Counted from the first letter of the stretch, positions 1-7,039 are shown. The stretch: 15,351 nucleotides of DNA from Thauera sp. (GCA_023150215.1 JAKLLJ010000040.1:1-15351), one strand, 5' to 3'. A program made the numbers and translations. The notes: a model not told the origin generated them from the letters alone.

Positions 1-742
1 TGCCGTCGCGCGTCATGGTGATGCCCACCGGCGTCACGTCGTCGCTGCGGAAGCCCTTCGGCGCAAACGTCACCGTTTCCTTCACCGCGTTGGCCTTCGC
101 GTCGAGCACCGTCACCGAGGCACCGAGCTCGTTGGTTACCCACACCTCGCCGCCGTCCGGCGTGTCGGCGAAGCGGCGCGGACGGTTGCCGACCACCACG
201 TTGGCCAGGATGGCATTGCTGGCGGTGTCGATCACGTGGACCATGTTGGCGACTTCCGAGGTCACGTAGAGCCGGCTGCCGTCCTTGCTCACCAACATCC
301 CTTCGGGCTCCTCGCCGACCTCGATTTTCGCCAACACCTTGTTGGCGGCCACGTCGATCACCGAGACCTCGGCGTCCTCCTCGTTGGAAACGTAGATCCG
401 GCTGCCGTCCTTGCTGAAGTCGAACATCTCCGGGTCCTCGCCCACGTCGATGCTGCGCACCACCTCGAGCCGGGCGATGTCGATCACATCCACGCGCTCG
501 CTGTTGCTGGCGATCACCAGGATCTGGCTGCGGTCAGCCGACCGCTTCATGTCGCGCGGCCGCTCGCCGGTGGGAATGGTCTTGAGCACCTGATGGCGCT
601 TGCCGTCGAGCACGGTCACCGCGTTGTCGTTCTCGCTGCTGACGAAGATGTAGCCGGTGTCCTTGGCCAGCGCGGTGCCGACCGGCAGCGCGAACATCAG
701 GCTGGTGGCCACGGCGCGGGCAAGCGTCCTGGGTCGGGTCAT
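1..742 (-). CDS. Secreted YVTN beta-propeller protein of PQQ-dependent catabolism type (partial, 3' end outside window)
   Basis: The reading frame opens at 742 on the minus strand and stays open to the window edge, about 247 codons, so the C-terminus is missing. The start ATG has a strong Shine-Dalgarno sequence (AAGGAGA, 751-757) about 8 bases upstream. A signal peptide is clear: basic MTRPR, a hydrophobic core, then a probable cleavage after ALA near residue 26. The rest is a series of roughly 40-residue YVTN/NHL-like blades with repeated cores such as GSRIYVSNE, GSRLYVTSE and GEVWVTNE. This resembles the beta-propeller proteins found beside PQQ alcohol dehydrogenases (TIGR03866 type; PedB in Pseudomonas putida). 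It is probably periplasmic and follows the PQQ-type ABC ATPase gene by 150 bp on the same strand. Its biochemical role is unknown; a scaffold or binding role with the ABC system is inference. Confidence 0.85.
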   Translation of the reverse strand, partial: MTRPRTLARAVATSLMFALPVGTALAKDTGYIFVSSENDNAVTVLDGKRHQVLKTIPTGERPRDMKRSADRSQILVIASNSERVDVIDIARLEVVRSIDVGEDPEMFDFSKDGSRIYVSNEEDAEVSVIDVAANKVLAKIEVGEEPEGMLVSKDGSRLYVTSEVANMVHVIDTASNAILANVVVGNRPRRFADTPDGGEVWVTNELGASVTVLDAKANAVKETVTFAPKGFRSDDVTPVGITMTRDG

Positions 743-892
743 TGTCGGGGTCTCCTTGATGAGTTGGGGTGTCGGGTGTCGTGATCGCTCGGCGGAACGG
801 CTTGCAGCGCGCACCGGAGCTTGGGGGGGCTGTGGTGGCGATCGGATTGCGGATCGGCCAGAAAGGCGCCTGGCCTTCGATCGCCCATGCAT
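743..892 (-). other. Gap between PQQ-type ABC ATPase and beta-propeller genes
   Basis: This 150-bp stretch holds the ribosome binding site of the propeller gene. A short hairpin lies at 856-875 (GGCCAG, 8-base loop, CTGGCC), 17 bases after the ATPase stop, with no T-run behind it. It could be a weak RNA processing or pausing site rather than an intrinsic terminator. No convincing promoter is visible, so co-transcription of the two genes is likely. Confidence 0.35.
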
Positions 893-1648
893 TCACGTGC
901 CATCGACCATCAGGTCGCCTCCGGTGAGCTTGAGGAAGGCGGCCGCCAGGCTCTCACAACCCGCGGCGGCGACCAAGGCCGCGGGCGACCCCGCGGCCCG
1001 CATCTCGCCCTTGTCGAGCACCAGCACGCGATCTGCCGCCTCGGCCTCGTCGACCAGATGGGTAGCCCACAGCACGCCCACGCCACCTGCGCGCAGCGCC
1101 AGCACCTCGGCGAGCAGGTGCCTGCGCGAGGCAGGATCGAGCCCCACCGTGGCCTCGTCCATCAGCAGCACCGCCGGCCGGTGCACCAGCGCACGCGCGA
1201 GCTCGACCTTGCGCCGATTGCCGCCGGAGAGCTCGCGCACACGGTCGGCACGGCGCTCGGCGAGGCCGACGCGCGCGAGCGCGTCGGCGATGCGCGCGCG
1301 CGACTCGCCACCGCCCAGGCCATGCAGGCGCGCATGGAAGACGAGATTGGCCTCGACGCTCAGGTCGAGGTCGAGCGTCATCTGCTGGAACACCACGCCG
1401 ATACGCCCGAGCGCACGCACCGGTGCACGGCGCATGTCCTCGCCACACACCCGCAGCTCGCCGGCGTCGGCGTCGAACAGGCCGGTCAGCAACTGGAACA
1501 GCGTGCTCTTGCCGGCGCCGTTGGGCCCGAGCAGGGCAACGAACTCGCCGGCGCGCACCTCCAGATCCACACCCTTGAGCGCCAGCCGCGCACCGTAGGC
1601 CTTGCGCACACGGCGCACCGCGAGCAGCACTGCGTCCTCATCAGCCAT
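893..1648 (-). CDS. ABC transporter ATP-binding protein, PQQ alcohol dehydrogenase-associated type
   Basis: This is a 251-residue single-domain ABC ATPase. Visible motifs are Walker A GPNGAGKST (41-49), Q-loop FQQ (87-89), signature LSGGN (140-144), Walker B VLLMDE (160-165), D-loop GLD and the switch histidine in ATHL (H197). The Walker B continuation is DEATVGLD, where most ABC ATPases have DEPT. The DrrA/CcmA-like character and position directly upstream of a YVTN propeller gene match the ATPase of PQQ-associated ABC systems (TIGR03864 type; PedA-like in Pseudomonas putida). The ATG at 1648 has a purine-rich GAGGGGG just upstream. No matching permease gene lies next to it in the window. 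It would power export or import across the inner membrane; the substrate is not established from sequence. Confidence 0.85.
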   Translation of the reverse strand: MADEDAVLLAVRRVRKAYGARLALKGVDLEVRAGEFVALLGPNGAGKSTLFQLLTGLFDADAGELRVCGEDMRRAPVRALGRIGVVFQQMTLDLDLSVEANLVFHARLHGLGGGESRARIADALARVGLAERRADRVRELSGGNRRKVELARALVHRPAVLLMDEATVGLDPASRRHLLAEVLALRAGGVGVLWATHLVDEAEAADRVLVLDKGEMRAAGSPAALVAAAGCESLAAAFLKLTGGDLMVDGT

Positions 1649-1681
1649 GCCGCCCCCTCATCACCGCAGCGCCTCGATTGC

Positions 1682-1698
1682 ACAGGTTCCGTCCCGAT
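1682..1698 (-). promoter_or_regulatory. Sigma-54-like element upstream of PQQ-type ABC ATPase (degenerate)
   Basis: Read on the minus strand, this site shares the 10-mer ACGGAACCTG with the better sigma-54 promoter at 4581-4597, in the same register. The -24 GG is present (CGGGACG), but the -12 dinucleotide is GT instead of GC. It lies about 35 bases from the start codon of the gene ending at 893. It may be a weak or decayed sigma-54 promoter or a shared binding site; chance similarity is possible. Confidence 0.25.
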
Positions 1699-1759
1699 AT
1701 CGCCGCACGAGCTCCTCCAGGAGCGCCATCTGCCCCCGCAGAAGCGGCGGATGCTTCTT

Positions 1760-1852
1760 TAGGAGCGGCGCAAGCCGCGAACCGTTGTCGGCCATCGTCC
1801 AACGGTGTTTGCTCTCGATCGCCTGAAGGGTTCGCGGCTTCCGCCGCTCCTA
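1760..1852. repeat. REP-like inverted doublet (BIME), copy A
   Basis: Two 23-bp arms in inverted orientation (1760-1782 and 1830-1852) match at 22 of 23 positions and are separated by 47 bp. Each arm is itself a mini-hairpin: GCGGC, a tetraloop (GCAA left, GGAA right) and GCCGC, with TAGGA before it and GAAC after it. The right arm has the GTAG foot typical of RAYT-mobilised REP elements; the left arm has TTAG. The doublet sits between two same-strand ABC genes. A related doublet occurs at 4730-4816. Confidence 0.8.
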
Positions 1853-1903
1853 CCGGGCTTGTCATGCCTGCGGAGAGCGGCTTACCGGAGCACGGGTGGA
1901 GGC

Positions 1904-2683
1904 TCATGCCGCCGGCCTCCCCTCGGTCACGTCACCCGGCGCCGCCGGCAGGCCGGCAAGCAGTTCGGGATGGCGGGCGAGCAGGTCGGCGTGCAGGCGT
2001 TCGAGCTGCGCGCTGGCCGGGTTGCGCGGGCGCGGCAGGTCCACCACGAGATCCAGCACCACCCGCCCCGGCGCCGGCGACAGAAAGCACACGCGGTCGG
2101 CAAGCGCGAGCGCCTCGCGCAGGTCGTGGGTGACGAACAGCACGCTCGCGCCGCAGCGCCGCCACTGCGCGACCAGCATCTCGCGCAGGCGGTTGGCGGT
2201 CGGGCTGTCGAGCGATACGAAGGGCTCGTCCATCAGCAGCAGCGCCGGTTCATTGACGAAGGCACGGGCGAGCGCCACGCGCCGCATCATGCCGCCCGAC
2301 AGCCGCCCGGGATAGGCATCGAGCACGTCGCCGAGCTCCATCGCACCCAGCAGCTCGATTGCAGCGGCCCTCAGCCGCGCACGCTCGTCGCCGTGCGCCA
2401 CCAGCATCACGTTGTCGAGCACGCTCAGCCACGGCATCAAGCGCGGCTCCTGGAACATGAAGCCGGTGTCCGCAGGAATGCCGCCATCCAGGCTCACGCT
2501 GCCCGCGTACACGCGGTCGAGTCCGCCGACGATGTTGAGCAAGGTGCTCTTGCCGCAGCCCGACGGCCCCACCACACAGACGAACTCGCCGCGCCGCACC
2601 GTCATCTGCAGCGCGGACAGCGCCAGGTGCGCACGGCCACCGCGGTCAGGGTAGCGCTTGGCATCGATGCGGATGTCGAGCAT
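1904..2683 (-). CDS. ABC transporter ATP-binding protein, NitT/TauT family
   Basis: This 259-residue ABC ATPase resembles SsuB/TauB/NrtD-type subunits. Motifs are Walker A GPSGCGKST (39-47), Q-loop FQEP (77-80), signature LSGGMMRR (128-135), Walker B LLLMDEP (148-154) and switch histidine VTHD (H186). The start ATG lies 3 bases after the permease stop, so the two are translationally close. It forms the third gene of a binding protein-permease-ATPase operon read leftward. NitT/TauT importers take up nitrate, sulfonates, taurine, aromatic acids or thiamine precursors; nothing in the ATPase fixes the substrate. The C-terminus is a normal short extension without a regulatory domain. Confidence 0.92.
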   Translation of the reverse strand: MLDIRIDAKRYPDRGGRAHLALSALQMTVRRGEFVCVVGPSGCGKSTLLNIVGGLDRVYAGSVSLDGGIPADTGFMFQEPRLMPWLSVLDNVMLVAHGDERARLRAAAIELLGAMELGDVLDAYPGRLSGGMMRRVALARAFVNEPALLLMDEPFVSLDSPTANRLREMLVAQWRRCGASVLFVTHDLREALALADRVCFLSPAPGRVVLDLVVDLPRPRNPASAQLERLHADLLARHPELLAGLPAAPGDVTEGRPAA

Positions 2684-2686
2684 GGT

Positions 2687-3529
2687 TCACGCCCTCCAGC
2701 CGGTGAGCCGGCGCTCGAGCGGGCGCAGCACCCAGCCCTCGGCCGCCAGCACCACCGCGGCGAACACCAGGGTGTAGGCGAGAATGCCGGTAATGTCGAA
2801 GAACTGGAACAGCACGTTGAGCTGGAAGCCTACGCCCTCGCTGCGCCCGAGCAGCTCCACCACCAGCACGATCTTCCAGATCAGCGACAGGCCCGAGCGC
2901 GCCGCTGCCATGAAGTAGGGCACGAGCTGCGGCAGGTAGACGCGCAGGAAAGTGGTACGCCAAGGCAGCCGGTAGGCGCGCGCGACCTCGAGCAGCTTCG
3001 CGTCGACGGCACGCGCGCCCTCGCGCACGGTGACCACCACGGTCGGGATCTTGTTGATCGCCACCGCCAGGATCGCCGCCCAGTCGTTGAGGCCGAACCA
3101 CACGTAGCACAGGATGATGGTGACCAGCGCCGGAATGTTGAGGCCGAGCACCAACCAGGCGTCGAGGAAGGCGTCTACCTGCCGCCAGCGCCCCATCGCC
3201 ATGCCGACGAGCGCGCCCACCAGCATCGCCACGGCGAAGGCGACCGCGACCCGGCCCAGCGTCACCGCCAGATGAACGGGCAGCGTCAGTGCGGCGGTCT
3301 CGGCGCCGATGCGCGCCAGCACGGCGATCGGGTCGGGCAGCGTGCGGCTGTCGGCGAGACTGGCGGCGAGCTGCCACAGCAGTACGAACGCGAGTAACGA
3401 AGCGATGCGCAGCCGACGCTCGCCGCGCTGCACCGCCACGACCGCCGGCGCGGCGGTGACCGGCGGGCTGCGCGGAGCGTCGGGCGAGCGCACGACGGAC
3501 GCGGGCCGAACCAGCCGCTCCGCCCTCAC
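2687..3529 (-). CDS. ABC transporter permease, NitT/TauT family
   Basis: This 280-residue inner-membrane protein has about six hydrophobic segments after a polar N-terminal tail of about 40 residues. The cytoplasmic EAA loop is visible as EVARAYRLPWRTTFLRVYLP, the coupling helix that contacts the ATPase. The protein belongs to the BPD_transp_1 superfamily and resembles SsuC/TauC. Its start is GTG at 3529, overlapping the TGA of the binding protein gene (GTGA), which supports this start and implies translational coupling. An upstream in-frame start is less likely because it would overlap far into the binding protein gene. Confidence 0.9.
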   Translation of the reverse strand: MRAERLVRPASVVRSPDAPRSPPVTAAPAVVAVQRGERRLRIASLLAFVLLWQLAASLADSRTLPDPIAVLARIGAETAALTLPVHLAVTLGRVAVAFAVAMLVGALVGMAMGRWRQVDAFLDAWLVLGLNIPALVTIILCYVWFGLNDWAAILAVAINKIPTVVVTVREGARAVDAKLLEVARAYRLPWRTTFLRVYLPQLVPYFMAAARSGLSLIWKIVLVVELLGRSEGVGFQLNVLFQFFDITGILAYTLVFAAVVLAAEGWVLRPLERRLTGWRA

Positions 3530-4515
3530 CGCAGCCCATCCCCGTGCCAGAAGGTACCCGGCGCGAGCTCGCGCGCATGACCGACCAGTGCCTCGCCCCC
3601 CTCGGCGGCGAGGATGACGAAGGCGCGCGCCGCGGCACGCTCGGCCGCAGCCGGGTCGGTGCGCGGAATACCGGCGCGAAAGCCCTCGCGCAGCGCGACG
3701 AAGGTCGCCTCATCCTCCGCGCGCATCAGCGGACGCAGGTCTTCCCAGGCCGCATCCGCCTGCTGCAGCAAGGCCTTGGCGGCGGCCGAAGCGCGCAGGA
3801 AGCCCTCGATCGCAGCCGGGTTGGCACGCGCCCAGCGCTCACCGAACACCCAGCCGACCAGCGGCATCTCCTCACCGATACCGAGCCCGGCGAGGATCTG
3901 CTTCATGCCCAGCACCTCGGGCATGCCGGCCGCGGCCAGGCGCGCACCGTAGTGCCAGAAATTCAGTGCCGCCGGCAGCTCGCCGCGCGCGACCAGCTCG
4001 TTGAGCAGCGGCGGCGCAGCGAACTGCGGGCGCAGGAAGGTAGCGGCATCCTCGCCCACGCTGCGGCGAGCGTAGGCGCGCAGCAGCAGCCAGCTCTTGT
4101 CGAGCGCGCCGCCGGCCACGCCGAGGCGCTTTCCGCGCAGGTCGGCAATACCCGTGATGCGGGCATCGGGGCGCACGTTGATACCACCGACCGCCTGCGA
4201 AAACGGCACGAAGGCGAAGTCGGCGCCCTGCGCACGCATGCGTGCGACCCACAGCCAGTCGTTGACGATGATGTCGACCTCACCGCCCTGGATGGCGACG
4301 TTGGCGGCGTCCTTGAGCGCGAGCGGCACGATGCGGATGTCCACACCCTCGCGTGCGGCCAGGCCGTGGCGCTGCATCGCTTCGAGCTCCCAGCTCACCG
4401 TGCCGTACTGCAGCACGCCGACCCGCACGACCGCGCGTTCGCCAGCGAGGGCACTGGCGATCGAGGCCAGGGCCAGCAGAACGACGCCGATCAGGCGGGC
4501 GAGAAAACGTGGCAT
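3526..4515 (-). CDS. Periplasmic substrate-binding protein of NitT/TauT-type ABC importer
   Basis: This is a 329-residue protein with an evident signal peptide (MPRFLARLIGVVLLALASIA, cleavage after SALA near residue 25). The mature part has the NMT1/SsuA-like fold signature: RVGVLQYGTVSWELEAMQ near the start, then GGEVDIIVNDWLWV, DLRGKRLGVAGG and a C-terminal helical lobe. The ATG at 4515 was chosen over the longer open frame to 4680 because it carries a GGAGA ribosome binding site and begins the signal peptide. It is the first gene of the importer operon, behind a sigma-54-type promoter. The ligand is unknown. The neighbourhood of PQQ genes suggests a role linked to alcohol or aromatic metabolism, but that is inference. 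Confidence 0.9.
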   Translation of the reverse strand: MPRFLARLIGVVLLALASIASALAGERAVVRVGVLQYGTVSWELEAMQRHGLAAREGVDIRIVPLALKDAANVAIQGGEVDIIVNDWLWVARMRAQGADFAFVPFSQAVGGINVRPDARITGIADLRGKRLGVAGGALDKSWLLLRAYARRSVGEDAATFLRPQFAAPPLLNELVARGELPAALNFWHYGARLAAAGMPEVLGMKQILAGLGIGEEMPLVGWVFGERWARANPAAIEGFLRASAAAKALLQQADAAWEDLRPLMRAEDEATFVALREGFRAGIPRTDPAAAERAAARAFVILAAEGGEALVGHARELAPGTFWHGDGLR

Positions 4516-4580
4516 GACCTGTCTCCGATGTTGTCGTGCCGGCCCCGGCGAAGGCCGCACATGTGTAGCACCCCATTCAC

Positions 4581-4597
4581 AGCAGGTTCCGTGCCAG
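4581..4597 (-). promoter_or_regulatory. Predicted sigma-54 (-24/-12) promoter of the NitT/TauT-type ABC operon
   Basis: Minus-strand sequence CTGGCACGGAACCTGCT matches the sigma-54 consensus YTGGCACGRNNNTTGCW except for one position (C for T before TGC). The invariant GG and GC have the required 10-base spacing. The expected start of transcription is near 4570, giving a leader of about 55 bases to the binding protein ATG at 4515. It is correctly oriented for the operon. An activator of the AAA+ enhancer-binding class would be needed; none is intact in this window. Confidence 0.6.
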
Positions 4598-4729
4598 CAA
4601 GGCCGCTCATGGCAGCCGAGCGGGCGACGGTCATGGCGTGCCCCGGGCGACACAGCACCCGCTGTTCCGTTTGGGAGCAACCCTGCTCAGGGACGCAACA
4701 ATCCGCCCCGGGCGCCCGCGATCCGGCGG

Positions 4730-4816
4730 TAGGAGCGGCGGCAGCCGCGAACGACGACGCTCGAAATCGGCGCTGCGCATGGCGGAACGGTGCGTTCGCG
4801 CCTTCCGGCGCTCCTA
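4730..4816. repeat. REP-like inverted doublet (BIME), copy B
   Basis: Two 23-bp inverted arms (4730-4752 and 4794-4816) match at 20 of 23 positions, with a 41-bp spacer. Both arms carry the GTAG foot. The left arm folds as GCGGC, GGCA loop, GCCGC. The right arm, read on the minus strand, folds as GCGCC, GGAA loop, GGCGC, so two of the three differences are a compensating pair that keeps the stem. It is clearly the same family as copy A at 1760-1852. Confidence 0.8.
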
Positions 4817-4863
4817 CAGGCCCGGGAGAGTCGGCACGAATCCTGCGAGGGCGCTGGGGCGGC

Positions 4864-5718
4864 ATGGACCGCAGCCCTGACACGACCATGAACCCGACAT
4901 TTCATCCCCGCTCCCCGGCCCAGGCCCAGGCCCAGACCGACGTCGCAATGCTCGGCGCGAGCATGGGCGACGATTCGTCACGCGCCGCACGCGCGACGGC
5001 GGCCGTGCTCGACCGCGAGCGCCTGGTCGCACTGTCGGCGCCGGCGATGGAAGACCTGCACCGCCAGTTCGACAGCCCCACCATCACCGTGCTGCTCGCC
5101 GACAGTGCGGGGGGCGTGCTGCGTGCGATCGGCGGCAGCGGTCGCAGCGGCGACAGCGTCCTCGCCTCCTCGAGCACCTGTGCCGGGTCCGACGCCGCCC
5201 CCCTCACGAGGCGCAGCGACGATCACGCCTGCACCTCGACGCCCGTGCCGCGCCCAGCGGTAGCGCCCGGCCAGCTGGGCATCGCCGTGCCCATCCTGCC
5301 TCCGGCAGGCGCCCTGCTCGGCTTCATCGACGCCGACGCCGCCCCGCTCGAGTGGCTCGGCCACGCCAACGCCCTCCTCCACACCACGGCCAGCCTGATC
5401 GAACATCGCCTGATCGAGACCGAGCCGCGCGGCTTCCTGCTGCTGCGCTTCCATCGCTACGCCACCGTGCTCGGCACCCCGCTCGAGGCGCTGGTGCTGT
5501 TCGACGCCGACGGCGCGGTGCTGCTCGCCAACCATGCTGCGCGCACGCAGCTCGCGCCCTGCGCGCACGCGCCCGGCGGCGCCGCAGCGTGCTTCGCCAG
5601 CCAGTGGTGCGGCATCGTCGGCTACGCCGCACTCGGCCTGCGCCAGCCCTTCGTGTTGCGCGACCGCCGCGGCACCGACTTCTCGGCACAGGCCAGCCTG
5701 TGCAGACCGGCGCCATGA
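4864..5718 (+). CDS. Stand-alone GAF/PAS-like sensor protein resembling the AcoR N-terminal module
   Basis: This soluble protein has about 284 residues. Residues from about 50 to 185 look like the GAF-type region of AcoR-family regulators (RLVALSAPAMEDLHRQFDS, TVLLADSAGGVLRAIGG, then GALLGFIDAD). The section from about 195 continues like their PAS region (LRFHRYATVLGTPLEALVLF, then GAVLLANHAAR). The frame then stops, with no AAA+ ATPase and no Fis-type HTH. The usual GTNAIGTAL segment is not recognisable. The start is uncertain: ATG 4864 has GGGG four bases upstream, and ATG 4888 has no ribosome binding site. A short CCCAGG tandem codes QAQAQ near the N-terminus. The stop overlaps the kinase ATG (ATGA, 5715-5718), implying coupled translation and a role with the two-component system, possibly as an input or accessory protein. 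Confidence 0.65.
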   Translation: MDRSPDTTMNPTFHPRSPAQAQAQTDVAMLGASMGDDSSRAARATAAVLDRERLVALSAPAMEDLHRQFDSPTITVLLADSAGGVLRAIGGSGRSGDSVLASSSTCAGSDAAPLTRRSDDHACTSTPVPRPAVAPGQLGIAVPILPPAGALLGFIDADAAPLEWLGHANALLHTTASLIEHRLIETEPRGFLLLRFHRYATVLGTPLEALVLFDADGAVLLANHAARTQLAPCAHAPGGAAACFASQWCGIVGYAALGLRQPFVLRDRRGTDFSAQASLCRPAP

Positions 5719-6743
5719 ACACGCCGCACCCGCCCAGCCTGCAGGCCCGCCTCAGCCTCGTGCTGACGGTGCTGATCGCGGTGCTGATGGCCGCCGGCGC
5801 GGCGGTGTGGATGCGCGAGACGCGCCAGTCGATCCATGAGGAAGTGGAAGCGGCGACCCGTGTCGCCCAGCAATGGATCGGGGTGCTGCTGCCGGAAGCG
5901 CAGGCCGGCGGAGAAGCAGGACGCGAGCGCTTGCTGACGCGCCTCGCCGCGGTGGGACGCGTCCGCGCCAATCGCCTCGAGGTGTTCACGGACGATGGCA
6001 CGCGCATCCATGTGTCGCCCGAATCGCCTTACAAGGCGGGGCGCGACGCGCCTCACTGGTTTACGCAGCGCATCGCGCCCGAGCTCGCCCCGCGCCGGCT
6101 CGACGCCGGTGAGCTCGAGATCGTGCTCACGCCCGACACCTCGCGCGCGGTGCTCGACGCCTGGGACCACCTCAGCGCTGCGGTCGGCTGGGCCGGCGCC
6201 GCGCTGCTGGCGATCTGGCTCGCCACCCGGCTGGCGATCCGGCGCGCGCTCGCGCCGCTGCACGACATCCGCGCCGCACTCGAACACGGCGCCAGCGGGC
6301 GCTTCGACCAGCGCCTGCCCGAATACGCCACCCGTGAGCTCGCCCTCCTCGCACGCAGCTACAACCGGCTGGCCGACGGCCTCGACGCCTCACGTGCGGA
6401 GAATGCGCGCCTGGAGGCCGACCAGAGCGTGGCGCGCACGATCCACAGCCGGCTCGAGCAGGAACGGCGCGCGATCGCACGCGAGCTGCACGACGAGCTC
6501 GGCCAGAGCATCACCGCGGTGCGCTCGATCGCCGGCGCGATCATCCAGCGCAGCGCCGAGCAGCCCGGCATCCACGGCAGCGCCCAGGCCATCCTCGCCA
6601 TGACCGGCCACATGCAGGACGGCGTGCATGCGATCCTGCAGCGCCTGCGCAGTACCGCGCCGGGCACGCACGAGCGCATCGAGGATGCGCTGCGCGCCTA
6701 CTGTGCGCTGTGGGCGAGTCATCACGAAGGCATCGCCGCCTGA
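5715..6743 (+). pseudogene. Sensor histidine kinase, MoxY/NarX-like, N-terminal part before a frameshift
   Basis: The frame codes 342 residues: TM helix 1 (13-33), a periplasmic domain of about 120 residues that looks like the LapD/MoxY N-terminal type (QSIHEEVEAATRVAQQWIG, then HWFTQRIAPELAPR), TM helix 2 (about 153-171), HAMP, and the HisKA_3 box ERRAIARELHDELGQS with phosphoacceptor H259. It stops at TGA 6741-6743 after ALWASHHEGIAA, before any ATPase domain. The missing HATPase domain follows at once in another frame (to 7039). A normal linker of roughly 15-20 residues between the two parts is also absent. As written, this peptide cannot bind ATP. MoxY-type kinases regulate PQQ methanol or alcohol oxidation in other bacteria, which fits the neighbourhood. 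Either the gene is truly broken or the sequence has an error or deletion here. Confidence 0.75.
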
Positions 6744-7039
6744 CGCTGCTGCGGGTGGTGCAGGAGAGCCTGACCAACGTTGCCCGCCATGCCCGCGCCC
6801 GCCACGTCGAGGTCCGCGTCGGTTTGCGCCGCGACGGTAGCCGCACGGAAATCGAGGTCGAGGTCGGCGACGATGGCTGCGGCCTGGGCGATGCCCCCAC
6901 CCCCGGCCGTCATGGCCTCACCGGCATGCACGAGCGTGTCGCCGAAGTCGACGGTCGCCTCGAACTGCAACGCGCGCCCGCCGGCGGCCTGTGCGTGCGC
7001 GCCCGCCTTCCCCAACCCGCAGCGCTCACCACACCATGA
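6710..7039 (+). pseudogene. Sensor histidine kinase, C-terminal HATPase part after the frameshift
   Basis: This open frame carries the catalytic domain that belongs to the kinase gene starting at 5715. Visible are the N box (RVVQESLTNVARHARA), the G1 box (VGDDGCGLGD) and the G2 box (GRHGLTGMHERV). Homology to the kinase family begins at the LTLLRVVQES stretch near 6741. The nominal GTG at 6710 has no ribosome binding site, and the first ten codons look like out-of-frame kinase sequence, so it is unlikely to be a separate gene. The stop overlaps the response regulator ATG (ATGA, 7036-7039), which keeps the usual coupling of the operon. Joining it to the upstream frame requires a net gain of one base modulo three. 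Confidence 0.75.

Larger units (their letters stand above)
4516..4863. other. 348-bp divergent intergenic region
   Basis: This gap separates the leftward ABC importer operon from the rightward GAF/kinase/regulator operon. It contains the sigma-54-like promoter for the leftward operon (4581-4597), a small hairpin at 4675-4688 (GAGCA, 4-base loop, TGCTC) and the REP-like doublet at 4730-4816. I see no convincing sigma-70 promoter for the rightward operon, which must start within or after the doublet or have a promoter unlike the consensus. Confidence 0.5.

Noticed and set aside
1711..1724. 14-base near-palindrome GCTCCTCCAGGAGC
   Set aside because: Too short, and it has no T-run, foot sequence or partner arm; possibly a REP remnant but unsupported.
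1805..3397. 530-codon plus-strand open frame
   Set aside because: It is antisense to the ABC ATPase and permease and has His/Arg/Gln-rich composition typical of shadow frames in GC-rich DNA.
4634..4650. Plus-strand GG-N10-GC match before the GAF/kinase operon
   Set aside because: Only TGGC and the GC match the consensus; expected by chance in such GC-rich sequence.
3544..5718. Very long plus-strand open frame running into the GAF-like protein
   Set aside because: Its first 970 bases are antisense to the binding protein gene; only the part from about 4864 looks like a protein family.
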